Shown: piece after piece, positions 1 through 6,843 of the stretch | Layout of the letters: each line of letters opens with the position of its first letter | How positions within the stretch are numbered: position 1 is the first letter of the stretch | DNA from: BOG-908 sp963692875 | GTDB taxonomy: Bacteria > Pseudomonadota > Alphaproteobacteria > Acetobacterales > Acetobacteraceae | DNA length: 64,000 nt | NCBI GenBank assembly: GCA_965198755.1 | Contig: OZ240673.1 | Coordinates: 2,542,001 to 2,606,000 of the forward strand | Direction of reading: 5' to 3' | Made by a program: the position numbers and the translations under genes | The notes under the pieces: model-generated | Database searches by the model: none | Told to the model about the DNA's origin: nothing | The model's input: only the letters and a program-made list of their open reading frames with translations

Positions 1-1
1 G

Positions 2-64
2 AAGGCCGAGCAGCAGGCAGCGCGCGACGCCCGCTACGCCGCCCGCAAGGCCCGCACACGATGA
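2..64 (+). CDS. C-terminal end of an upstream gene (partial)
   Basis: The first 20 codons of the window read as an open Ala/Arg-rich tail ending ARKARTR, with a TGA stop at 62-64. The stop shares an ATGA overlap with the start of the OmpA-like lipoprotein gene, which suggests translational coupling. The gene starts outside the window and the tail is too short to identify. Confidence 0.5.
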   Translation, partial: KAEQQAARDARYAARKARTR

Positions 65-489
65 GCGCACCATTCGTGCGCCCCGCCGCCAGGAGAACGA
101 CCATTCGCCCGATCCTCACCATCACGCTGCTGCTGGCGCTGGCCGCGTGCACCCCGCAAGCCGGCGGGCCCGCCCGGCAGCCCGCCTACACGGTGTTCTT
201 CAGCGAACACTCCTCCCAGCTCGAGCCGCAGGCGGTCGACGTGATCGCCCAGGCGGCCAGCGCCGCGAAGGCCGCGCCGGCCGTTCACGTGATGGTGCTG
301 GGCTACACCGACAGCGCCGGCTCCAAGCCGGACGACGTGGTGCTGTCCAGGCAGCGCGCCCAACGCGTGGCAGACGCGCTGACGGCAGACGGCGTGCCGG
401 CCGGCCGCATCGCACAGCAGGGCCGCGGTCAGACCGGCCAGGACCCGGGCGTGGAAAGCCGCCGCGTCGACATCACCCTGGGCAACTGA
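61..489 (+). CDS. OmpA-family outer-membrane lipoprotein
   Basis: A 142-residue protein with an N-terminal membrane segment followed by a lipobox (LALAAC, Cys30), so it is expected to be lipidated and exported. The rest is one OmpA-like peptidoglycan-binding domain: the YTVFFSEHSSQLEPQA strand, the GYTDSAGS turn with the conserved Asp, the LSRQRAQRVADAL helix and the final RRVDITL strand. Proteins of this family tether the outer membrane to peptidoglycan. It is short, with no linker or extra domain. The ATG overlaps the stop of the preceding gene. The specific role (Pal-like or accessory) cannot be told from sequence. Confidence 0.85.
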   Translation: MSAPFVRPAARRTTIRPILTITLLLALAACTPQAGGPARQPAYTVFFSEHSSQLEPQAVDVIAQAASAAKAAPAVHVMVLGYTDSAGSKPDDVVLSRQRAQRVADALTADGVPAGRIAQQGRGQTGQDPGVESRRVDITLGN

Positions 490-1224
490 ACCGGCGCGCC
501 GCATGGCCACGCCGTCCATGAGTCCGGCTTGTCCGCATGATCCTGACTAGCCGGAACATTGGCCGGCACATCGGCTGCCGCAGGTGCTGGTCCTGGTGGG
601 AACCGGACCACACGCGGTGCGGACCTGTTCTACTCCGCAAGCCGGCGGTAGAGGCGCAGCGGACCTGCAAGTCAGCAACCCCCGGCTCAGCCTGCCGCCG
701 GTGATGGACCGCGCGGCTCGTGCCTGGCGGCACGACCATTTCGGCCGCGCGCTGACCCATCCGGACAACCTGGTGCGCCATGCGCAGCCGGGCGGAGGAT
801 CTCGCGTTCCCGACGCTGCCGATCTCGGCGCTGGTCCTGGCGGCCATCTTCGCGTGCGGCGCGGCTTCGTGCTGTTCGACCACCTGGTCTGTCCGATGTG
901 GTGGCCACCTTCCAGGGATGCCTGTTCAGCCTGGCCGTGCTGGCTAAAGCGGCTGGCTGAACTGGGCCGCGCCGATCACCTGTTCGCTCACCGGCGCGGC
1001 GTTTACGCCACCGGCGTGCCCGGCACGCTGCTGCGCATGGCCGTGCCGCTTGCGACCCCTGCGGTCGCCTTCTGCCTGCTGCTGCTCGGCCTGGTTGTTG
1101 TAGGTTTGCAAGGCTTGCGACCCGTCGTCTGACGGCCGGCGCACACCAGCGAACCACCACGCGTCCGTTTCGTTACGGAACTCGGGACCGACTTGGGTCC
1201 GCCCGCCATTCCAGGAGACTACCT
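490..1224. other. 735-bp stretch without a convincing gene; possible decayed membrane-protein gene
   Basis: No reading frame here looks like a recognisable protein from end to end. Three short hydrophobic segments fall in three different plus-strand frames: one near 813-870 (LPISALVLAAIFACG), one near 901-950 (VATFQGCLFSLAVLAKAAG), and one at 1036-1132 ending VVVGLQGLRPVV. That pattern fits a small integral membrane protein gene broken by frameshifts, but it could be chance in GC-rich DNA. Confidence 0.25.
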
Positions 1225-1374
1225 ATGTCGCGTTTGCTCAGTTCCGCCGTCACCGCCGCCCTGCTGCTCGCCAGCGTCACGCTGCTGAGCGCCTGCAACA
1301 CGGTGGCCGGCGCCGGCCAGGACGTCTCGACCGCCGGCCACGCCGTCACCAACGCGGCCGACACGCCCAAGTGA
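1225..1374 (+). CDS. Entericidin A/B family lipoprotein
   Basis: A 49-residue protein: a signal peptide with lipobox (LLSAC, Cys24), then NTVAGAGQDVSTAGHAV, the hallmark of the entericidin EcnA/EcnB family. These are small cell-envelope lipoproteins, linked in enterobacteria to stationary-phase bacteriolysis; in alphaproteobacteria they are common and of unclear function. A good ribosome-binding site (AGGAG) lies 7 bases before the ATG. A strong hairpin follows the stop, so it is probably a monocistronic unit. Confidence 0.9.
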   Translation: MSRLLSSAVTAALLLASVTLLSACNTVAGAGQDVSTAGHAVTNAADTPK

Positions 1375-1382
1375 GTCAGGCT

Positions 1383-1412
1383 GGCCGGGTTGAGTTCCAA
1401 CCCGGCCGCTTT
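1383..1412 (+). terminator. Probable intrinsic terminator after the entericidin gene
   Basis: A perfect 9-bp stem (GGCCGGGTT / AACCCGGCC at 1383-1391 and 1399-1407) with a 7-base loop, followed by a short T run, 8 bases after the entericidin stop. Confidence 0.6.
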
Positions 1413-1621
1413 GCCTAGTCTGTCAGGGTTATCTGGACGCTTCGAGTGATAGCCCGGATGAACAACCCAAACAGCGTGTTGCTCGTCACCACCCGACAGC
1501 GCCGGTAACGGTCAGAGAGCTTCCGACCTGGTGAGATCAGTTAGGAAGCCCGAAAACGCTCTAGCCGTTTTTTTGCGGGCATCTGCATCCCACGAGCGAC
1601 CCCGCTCGGTCGAATGTTGCT
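1413..1621. other. Intergenic stretch without a gene
   Basis: No coding signal. The 14-mer GAAAACGCTCTAGC at 1552-1565 occurs again at 63976-63989 beside the IS630 copy, and a T7 run follows it. It may be the end of an old mobile element. Confidence 0.4.
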
Positions 1622-1780
1622 CTAGACGAGAAAATACCACATCAGCAGCAGCAGCACGATGATGCCAATAGCCACGCGCGTGCCGAACTTGGTCACGGTG
1701 GCCCAGAAGCTCAGCCTGTCGGCCAGAAAACCTTCCGACGTGCTGGGTGCGGCAGGCCCGCGTTTAATGTTTTCAGCCAT
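1622..1780 (-). CDS. aa3-type cytochrome c oxidase subunit IV-like small membrane protein
   Basis: A 52-residue protein: a short hydrophilic N-terminus (MAENIKRGPAAPSTSEG), then FWATVTKFGTRVAIGIIVLL leading into one transmembrane helix that ends the protein. This size and layout match the bacterial aa3 oxidase subunit IV family, a single-helix accessory subunit in alphaproteobacteria. The ATG at 1780 has a GGAG site just upstream; a longer upstream frame runs into repeat DNA and is not used. No other oxidase gene is near, so the assignment rests on the family pattern alone. Confidence 0.6.
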   Translation of the reverse strand: MAENIKRGPAAPSTSEGFLADRLSFWATVTKFGTRVAIGIIVLLLLMWYFLV

Positions 1781-1860
1781 TGCTTGCTCCAGGCGCCTCG
1801 AACGCGGGCTTACTACGGTGCGGCGGCAGTCGGTAGCAAGTCGGCGCCGAACCAGAAGAA

Positions 1861-2140
1861 AGCAAGCGCCTTCTTTTTCGAGAAAAAGAAGCAAAAAGCT
1901 TTTGTCAGCGCTGTCGCGGACCCTCCCAGAAGGCTTACTTGAGGGGCAGAAAGTTTTTTGGTTCTTTTTTTAGTGTCCGTTTGAAAAGTCGGCCTGCTTA
2001 GTCAGCTGGCGTGGTTTTCCGAGCACTGGCGCGGACTGACCTTTATGGTCATGAGCACCGGCGCACAGGAAAACCGCGTCAGATGGCCGCCAGGCCGATC
2101 TTTCAAACGGACACTCAAAAAAAGAACCGCTTGCTTTCTT
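1861..2140. repeat. Bipartite hairpin repeat, split by a MITE-like insertion
   Basis: Left arm (CTTCTTTTTCGAGAAAAAGAAG core) at 1861-1911, the GCTGTCGCGGA core at 1910-1920, then a right arm starting GTTTTTTGGTTCTTTTTTT that is cut at 1971 and resumes at 2116 as CAAAAAAAGAACCGCTTGC. Confidence 0.85.
1972..2115. mobile_element. 144-bp MITE-like element inserted in the loop of a hairpin repeat
   Basis: Ends are near-perfect inverted repeats of about 25 bp: AGTGTCCGTTTGAAA... on the left and its complement on the right. There is no coding capacity. It splits a repeat arm exactly in the loop; removing it restores the T7-C-A7 hairpin. No clear target duplication is visible. Related copies lie at 8364-8490 and 60536-60735. 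Confidence 0.75.
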
Positions 2141-2813
2141 ACGCGGCCCAGACCGGATCCTTCAGCCGCGCCACGAACGCCGCGTGCGCCGCCAACTGCG
2201 CCTCGCTCGGCTGGAACAGGCGCGGCGTCCGCTCCCCCGACCGCACGTAGGTGTAGAACTGCTCCGCCTGCGTGGCCGCTGCCAACACCAGCCCGCGCTG
2301 CCGCCCGCCGGTCAGCTCCACATACACGTCGGCCAGCAGCCGGCAGTCCAGCAGCGCGTTGTGGGTGGTGCGCGCCGAGAGGTCGATGCTGAACCGGTTG
2401 CACAGCGCGTTGAGGCTGTTCGGCATGCCGGGAAACCGCGCCTTGGCCAGCGCCAGCGTGTCGATCATCCGCGCCTCGTGCAGCGGCGGCAGGGACAGCC
2501 GCGCCAGCTCGGCGTTGACGAAGCCGAAGTCGAACGCCGCGTTGTGCGCCACCAGCGGAGCGTCGCCGAAGAACGCCAGCAGCTCGTCGACCACCTCGGC
2601 AAAACGCGGCTTGCCCAGCAGGTCGCCGCGGGTGAAGCCGTGCACGCGGGTGGCCTCGTCGGGCACGTCGCGCTCGGGGTCGATCAGGCGGTGGAAGTGG
2701 CGCTGCGTCGGCAGGTCGCGCACCAGCTCGATGGCGGCGATCTCGATGATGCGGTCGCCGGTGGCGGGGTCCAGGCCGGTGGTCTCGGTGTCGAAGAGGA
2801 TCGAGCGGCTCAT
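2139..2813 (-). CDS. dnaQ: DNA polymerase III epsilon subunit (3'-5' proofreading exonuclease)
   Basis: A 224-residue protein with the three DnaQ-family exonuclease motifs: ExoI FDTETTGL (Asp8, Glu10), ExoII HNAAFDFGFVN (Asp95) and ExoIII with HNALLDC (His151, Asp156), so the DEDDh active site is complete. It should excise misincorporated bases during replication as part of the Pol III core. The C-terminal third is the short alpha-binding tail expected for the family. ATG start at 2813. The stop lies next to the end of the split hairpin repeat; the upstream gene coaE is separated by three repeat blocks, so dnaQ is probably transcribed on its own. Confidence 0.95.
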   Translation of the reverse strand: MSRSILFDTETTGLDPATGDRIIEIAAIELVRDLPTQRHFHRLIDPERDVPDEATRVHGFTRGDLLGKPRFAEVVDELLAFFGDAPLVAHNAAFDFGFVNAELARLSLPPLHEARMIDTLALAKARFPGMPNSLNALCNRFSIDLSARTTHNALLDCRLLADVYVELTGGRQRGLVLAAATQAEQFYTYVRSGERTPRLFQPSEAQLAAHAAFVARLKDPVWAA

Positions 2814-2850
2814 GGGGGCTGGCTAGCAGGCGCCGGCCGAGTCGACACCA

Positions 2851-2963
2851 AGCAAGCAAGCGGTTCTTTTTTGAAAAAAAGAACCAAAAAACTTTTGTTC
2901 TCTTGGGTGCGCGCTGAAGGAAGCTCCGCGACAGCAGAGACCAGAGGTCTTCTCTCTGCCGGA
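2851..2963. repeat. Bipartite hairpin repeat, right arm decayed
   Basis: Left arm GGTTC/GAACC type at 2858-2902, core TCCGCGACAGC at 2935-2945, then only a remnant of the right arm (GAGACCAGAGGTCTTC). Confidence 0.8.
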
Positions 2964-3027
2964 CGTTGAGGGCCACGACGAGGGACTGTCGGTAGGACAG
3001 CAGGGATTCCTCGGATCCGAAACGAAA

Positions 3028-3159
3028 GGCAAGGCCTGCTTTTTTGAAAGAAAGCAGCAAAAAACTTTCGTCCCTGCTGTCGCGAAGGTTCTGCAGCGCG
3101 CGCCCAGGAAACAAAAGTTTTTTGGTTCTTTTTTTCAAAAAAGAACCGCTTGCCTTGCC
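3028..3159. repeat. Bipartite hairpin repeat, complete, inverted orientation
   Basis: Left arm has a CTGC/GCAG stem, right arm a GGTTC/GAACC stem; the core (CTGTCGCG) sits next to the left arm. It lies between coaE and dnaQ. Confidence 0.85.
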
Positions 3160-3220
3160 TGTCTGTCGTCAGCGCTTCGGCTCCCCGGCACGCGCGCTCG
3201 CCGCGCGGTCCGCAACACCG

Positions 3221-3269
3221 GAGACGAAAGCTTTATGCTTTCTTTTCTCGAAAGACGGCCTTGCTTCCT
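3221..3269. repeat. Single hairpin-repeat arm overlapping the end of coaE
   Basis: Degenerate arm (GACGAAAGCTTTATGC, then CTTTCTTTTCTCGAAAGACG). It contains the coaE stop codon and encodes the last nine or so CoaE residues. Confidence 0.75.
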
Positions 3270-3838
3270 AAAAACCTCCGCACCGCCCGCGTCGCGTGAA
3301 ACCGCGACAACCCCGTCCGCACCACCACGTCTGCCCGCCGCCGCTTCTCCGCATCCGGCACCTGCAGCCCGATTACCCGCGCGATCTCCGCCTCGCTCAT
3401 CCGCCGGCGCCGCCGCACCCGCGCCAGCTGCACCGCCCGCGGCGCCGAGACTACCATCACCAGGTCCACGCGCCGTTCGCCGCCGGTCTCGAACAGCAGC
3501 GGTATGTCCAGCGCCACTAGGCTTTTTCCGGCGCCGCGCGCGCGCGCCAGGAAGCGTTGCTGCTCGGCGCGCACCAGCGGGTGCAGGATCGCCTCGAGCA
3601 CCCGCAGCTGCGCGCGGTCGGCCAGCACGCGGGCGCGCAGCGCGGCCCGGTCCAGCACGCCGTCCTGTACGGTGCCGGGAAACGCGCGGGCGATGGCCGG
3701 CACGGCCCGGCCGCACGGCGCCTGTAGCCGGTGCACTGCCGCGTCGGCGTCGAACACCGGCACGCCGGCACGCCGCAGCACGCCGGCGGCGAACGACTTG
3801 CCCATGCCGATCCCGCCGGTCAGGCCGATCACCTTCAT
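3233..3838 (-). CDS. coaE: Dephospho-CoA kinase
   Basis: A 201-residue protein that phosphorylates dephospho-CoA, the last step of coenzyme A synthesis. The N-terminus MKVIGLTGGIGMGKS carries the P-loop (residues 8-15), followed by the acceptor-site helix and the CoaE-typical LDIPLLFETGGERRVD segment and the RRRRMSEAEIARVI lid region. ATG at 3838 is chosen because the P-loop starts seven residues in. The last residues (SKAVFREKKA) are read from a hairpin repeat arm rather than from ancestral coaE sequence. Two partial copies of the start and P-loop region lie directly upstream. The aroE-coaE(-dnaQ) order is usual in alphaproteobacteria. Confidence 0.93.
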   Translation of the reverse strand: MKVIGLTGGIGMGKSFAAGVLRRAGVPVFDADAAVHRLQAPCGRAVPAIARAFPGTVQDGVLDRAALRARVLADRAQLRVLEAILHPLVRAEQQRFLARARGAGKSLVALDIPLLFETGGERRVDLVMVVSAPRAVQLARVRRRRRMSEAEIARVIGLQVPDAEKRRRADVVVRTGLSRFHATRAVRRFLGSKAVFREKKA

Positions 3839-3981
3839 CCGCTCACCCGACCCCGTCGGCGAGCGACTTGCCCATGCCGATCCCACCGGTCAGGCCCACT
3901 GTCATGCGCTCACCCAGGCCCGGCGGCGAATTGCTGCCCAGACCGATGCCGCCGGTCAGGCCGACACTCTTCATCCTGTCA
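3785..3981 (-). repeat. Three tandem copies of the coaE start/P-loop segment
   Basis: On the minus strand, three units of about 67-70 bp each contain a TGA stop, a ribosome-binding-like GAGCG or ACAGG, an ATG and a GLTGGIG(M/L)G-coding stretch. Their ATGs are at 3974, 3905 and 3838. Only the last runs into full coaE. The middle unit (MTVGLTGGIGMGKS) lacks one codon and stops after 19 residues. The first has lost one base after GLG, destroying the Lys-Ser of the P-loop, and its TGA is the aroE stop. Confidence 0.85.
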
Positions 3982-4860
3982 CCCTGGCGAGCCGGCGAGG
4001 TCCGCCGCCAGCAGGTCGTGGCACGCCTGGTCAACTACCGGCACGACGCCGAACCAGGCGGCAAAGCCCGGCACCGCCTGGTGCAGCAGCATGCCCAAGC
4101 CCGGCACCACCGCCAGGCCCCGCGCGCGCGCCTGCGCCAGCAGCGGCGTCTCCAGCGGCACGTAGACGATGTCGGCTACCGCAAGGCTTGAAGGCGCGCG
4201 CGCCAGCGAGACGTCCAAAGCGCGCTGGCCCGCCATGCCCAGTGATGTGGTGTTCACCAGCAGCGCCTGACCGGCCAGCGCGTCGTCGCGCGCGGCCCAG
4301 TCCACCACGCGCAGTCCGGGCAGGGCTTGGGCCAGCACGTCGGCATCCTCGCGCGTGCGGTTGGCGACGCTGACCTCGGCGCCCGCATCCAGCAGGGCGG
4401 CGGCGATGGCACGTGCGGCGCCGCCGGCGCCCAGCAGCAGAACCGGACCCCGCGCGTCCACACCGTGCGCCGCGAGGTTCGCCAGGAAGCCTGCGCCGTC
4501 GGTATTCGAGCCGGCGATGCCGTGCGCGGTAAACACCAGCGTGTTGACCGCGCCGGCGCGGCGGGCGCACGCGTCCACGGTGTCGCACATCGCGGACGCC
4601 GCCTGCTTGTGCGGCACGGTCACGTTCACGCCGGCGAAGCCCGCGGCGCGAAGCCCGTGGATGGCGGCGGCAAAGTTCTCGGGCCGCACCGGGAGCGGAA
4701 CGTAGGCGCCGTCGATCCTGTGCCGGGCAAGCCAGTGGTTGTGCAGCAGTGGGGAGCGAGAGTGGCTGACGGGCCAGCCCACCACGCCGGCCAGGCGCGT
4801 GCGGCCAGTCAACGACAGAGCACGGTGCTCGTCTGGAGTGGAGGACGTGATATCTGACAA
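3979..4860 (-). CDS. aroE: Shikimate dehydrogenase (NADP+)
   Basis: A 293-residue enzyme reducing 3-dehydroshikimate to shikimate in the chorismate pathway. Visible motifs are the shikimate-binding SHSRSP (32-37), NVTVPHK with catalytic Lys85, Asn106, and the NTDG motif with Asp121. The Rossmann loop is GAGGAAR (144-150) and the NADP-preferring NRT follows. ATG at 4860; a GTG or internal ATG cannot be excluded, since the first 20 residues are poorly conserved. The stop lies in the first of three tandem coaE-start copies, so aroE and coaE are probably cotranscribed. Confidence 0.93.
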   Translation of the reverse strand: MSDITSSTPDEHRALSLTGRTRLAGVVGWPVSHSRSPLLHNHWLARHRIDGAYVPLPVRPENFAAAIHGLRAAGFAGVNVTVPHKQAASAMCDTVDACARRAGAVNTLVFTAHGIAGSNTDGAGFLANLAAHGVDARGPVLLLGAGGAARAIAAALLDAGAEVSVANRTREDADVLAQALPGLRVVDWAARDDALAGQALLVNTTSLGMAGQRALDVSLARAPSSLAVADIVYVPLETPLLAQARARGLAVVPGLGMLLHQAVPGFAAWFGVVPVVDQACHDLLAADLAGSPG

Positions 4861-4938
4861 ACGCGCCCTGGCTGCCTGACGCGCGACTGGCGCCTCGTGA
4901 CAGCGCTCGCATATGTTGACCGGCTACAGGCAAGCCAA

Positions 4939-5071
4939 GGCAAGCGGTTCTTTTTTAAAAAAAAGAACCAAAAAACTTTTGTTTCCTTGGGCGCGCGCTG
5001 GCAGAACCATCGCGATAGCTGAACAAAAAGTCTCTTGCTTCTTTTCCTCAGAAAAGAAAGCCTTGCTTTCC
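4939..5071. repeat. Bipartite hairpin repeat, complete
   Basis: Left arm GGTTC/GAACC with an A8 loop side, degenerate core (ATCGCGATAGC), right arm CTTCTTTTCCTCAGAAAAGAAAG. It lies upstream of aroE. Confidence 0.8.
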
Positions 5072-5167
5072 TCCCTAGCTGCCGGACCGTCGGCACCAGC
5101 CACGCCGAGTTTTGTAAGCATCTGAGACCCGGAACGGTGCATCCCGTGTCGGATGCCAGCCGGCGAG

Positions 5168-5230
5168 CGCGCGACAGCGGAGTCAAAAGTTTTTTTGCTT
5201 CTTTTTTTTCAAAAAAAGAAGCGCTTGCCT
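5168..5230. repeat. Single hairpin-repeat arm
   Basis: Core GCGCGACAGC, then AAAAGTTTTTTTGC and a GCTTC/GAAGC hairpin, ending GCGCTTGCC directly at the stop of the FAD/NAD(P) protein gene. Confidence 0.8.
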
Positions 5231-6664
5231 TCATACTTTCTCTCCCACGAGTTCCGCCGCCACCGCCCGCGGCTGCAAGTTCACCTGCGGCAGCCCCATC
5301 AGCTCTCCGAACGTGCCCCGCGCCAGCGGCCCCGCCACGAACAGGTTCCGCCAGGCCGAGCCGTCCGCCCGCAGCACCCGGCTCTGCCCGTCCACCCAGA
5401 TGCCCAGCGACGCCGGATCCGCCGCCAGCAACCCCGCCTCGCCCAGCCCGCGCAGCAGCGGGTGCGACGCAGTTACCGAGCGGTGGCCCGGCCCGGTGCA
5501 ATTCACCACCAAGTCGCAGCCGAGCACCTCGGTCACGCCAGGCGCGGCGCCGCGGGGCCGTAGCCGGATTTCGGCGCCATCCGCGCTGTCGGCCTTGCCC
5601 GCGCCGCGCGGCCGCAACCGGACCTCGGCGCCATCCGGCGTGTCGGTCACGCCGAGCAGGTGCGCCGCCCGCACGTGCAACGCGCCGCTCGCCTGCGCCG
5701 CGGTCAGCGCCGCGTCGATCTGGGGTGCGCACTGGAAGCGGTGCACGTCCCACCAGGTGCGCAGGTGGCGCAGCAGCCGGCGCCGCTCGTTCCAGTTCAG
5801 GCTACCCCAGGCCGTGCCCGCCTGCTGGCGCAGCGCGTCGACGATGTTCTCCCACGGGCGGCCTGCTGCTTGTGCGGTTTGCATCGCGTGGCGGACGCGG
5901 CGCAGCAGGCCCACCGCTGTGCGCTCCGGCCGTGTGGTGAAGTCGCCCTCCGCCGCCACCGGCAGCGTGGTACGCGGCCGCGGCAGCAGGCCGTGGCGGG
6001 AGACGGCGGTGATCGGGCCGCGATGGCCGCGCGCCAGCAGGCTCGCCACCACGTCGCAGGCGGTGAGGCCTGTGCCCACCACCAGCACGCGGGCGGCGGC
6101 GGGGATGCGCGCCAGGGCGGCCACGTCCCACGGGTCCGGCAGCACCGCGCCGCAGCCGCGCAACACCCCCGGCAGGTCCGGCTTCGTGTGGGTCACTGCC
6201 AGCACCACCAGGTCCGCCCGCAGCTCGCCGCCGCCGGCGAGGCCGATGCAGAACCCGGCACCGTCGCCGTCCAGGCGCACCGCTTCGTCGCGCAGGTGCG
6301 CGAACGCCACGCCGGGGCTGGCCGCCACCTGCGCGCGCAGCTGGGCGTCCACGTAGCGGCCGAACACCGCGCGCGACGGATACAGCCGGCCGTCCGGCAT
6401 GGCACTGGCCGGGTCGCGCGCGGGCTCGCCCTCGGCCAGCAGCCAGTCGTGGAAGTGGGTCGGCTGGTCCGGCAGCACGGACATGCGCGCGGCGGCCACG
6501 TTGATGCGGTGCTCGGGCGCAGGGCTGGAGTAGGCGAGGCCGGCGCCCAGCACGGCACGCGGCTCGATGATGGTGAGCTGCAGGCGCAGGCCGGGGTGGT
6601 CACGCAGAAGGTGCAGCGCGCAGGCGGCGCCGGCGAAACCGCCGCCGATGATGGCTATGTGCAT
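5231..6664 (-). CDS. FAD/NAD(P)-binding oxidoreductase (YdhS-like)
   Basis: A 477-residue soluble flavoprotein. It opens with a dinucleotide-binding GGGFAGA (7-13), continues with RINVAAARMSVLPDQPTHFHDWL, typical of the FAD-NAD(P)-binding family that includes E. coli YdhS, and has a second nucleotide site VVGTGLTACDVVASLL near residue 200. Late in the protein a CTGPGHR motif and a WRNLFVAGPLARGTFGE segment close the FAD site. Substrate unknown. An 18-residue segment (DGAEIRLRPRGA and spacer) is duplicated in tandem at 5545-5652. Stop and start are both flanked by hairpin repeats. Confidence 0.8.
   Translation of the reverse strand: MHIAIIGGGFAGAACALHLLRDHPGLRLQLTIIEPRAVLGAGLAYSSPAPEHRINVAAARMSVLPDQPTHFHDWLLAEGEPARDPASAMPDGRLYPSRAVFGRYVDAQLRAQVAASPGVAFAHLRDEAVRLDGDGAGFCIGLAGGGELRADLVVLAVTHTKPDLPGVLRGCGAVLPDPWDVAALARIPAAARVLVVGTGLTACDVVASLLARGHRGPITAVSRHGLLPRPRTTLPVAAEGDFTTRPERTAVGLLRRVRHAMQTAQAAGRPWENIVDALRQQAGTAWGSLNWNERRRLLRHLRTWWDVHRFQCAPQIDAALTAAQASGALHVRAAHLLGVTDTPDGAEVRLRPRGAGKADSADGAEIRLRPRGAAPGVTEVLGCDLVVNCTGPGHRSVTASHPLLRGLGEAGLLAADPASLGIWVDGQSRVLRADGSAWRNLFVAGPLARGTFGELMGLPQVNLQPRAVAAELVGEKV
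5545..5652 (-). repeat. 54-bp in-frame tandem duplication inside the FAD protein gene
   Basis: Two diverged copies with a period of 54 bp (compare CGCCGCGGGGCCG at 5548 and CGCCGCGCGGCCG at 5602), each encoding DGAE(V/I)RLRPRGA. The reading frame is kept. Confidence 0.75.
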
Positions 6665-6699
6665 CCTGTAACCTCGTCGCGTGGTGGCGAGCTCGTCAA

Positions 6700-6843
6700 G
6701 GCAAGCAAGGAAGCAGTTCTTTTTTGAAAAAAAGAACCAAAAAACTTTTGTTCCCTGGGGCGCGCATTGCAGGAAAATACCGCGACAGCAGGACCAAAAG
6801 TTTTTTGCTGCTTTTTTTCAAAAAAGCAGGCCTTGCTTTCTTC
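6700..6843. repeat. Bipartite hairpin repeat, complete; carries the permease stop codon
   Basis: Left arm GGTTC/GAACC type, core CCGCGACAGC, right arm with CTGC/GCAG stem. The right arm, read on the minus strand, ends the NCS1 permease gene with a TGA from the stem. Confidence 0.85.

Noticed and set aside
584..1132. A 182-residue plus-strand protein
   Set aside because: Composition is irregular, with no domain; hydrophobic parts fall in other frames too.
3843..3974. A second dephospho-CoA kinase gene or pseudogene upstream of coaE
   Set aside because: Only the first 40-60 bases of coaE are duplicated; there is no trace of the rest of the gene.
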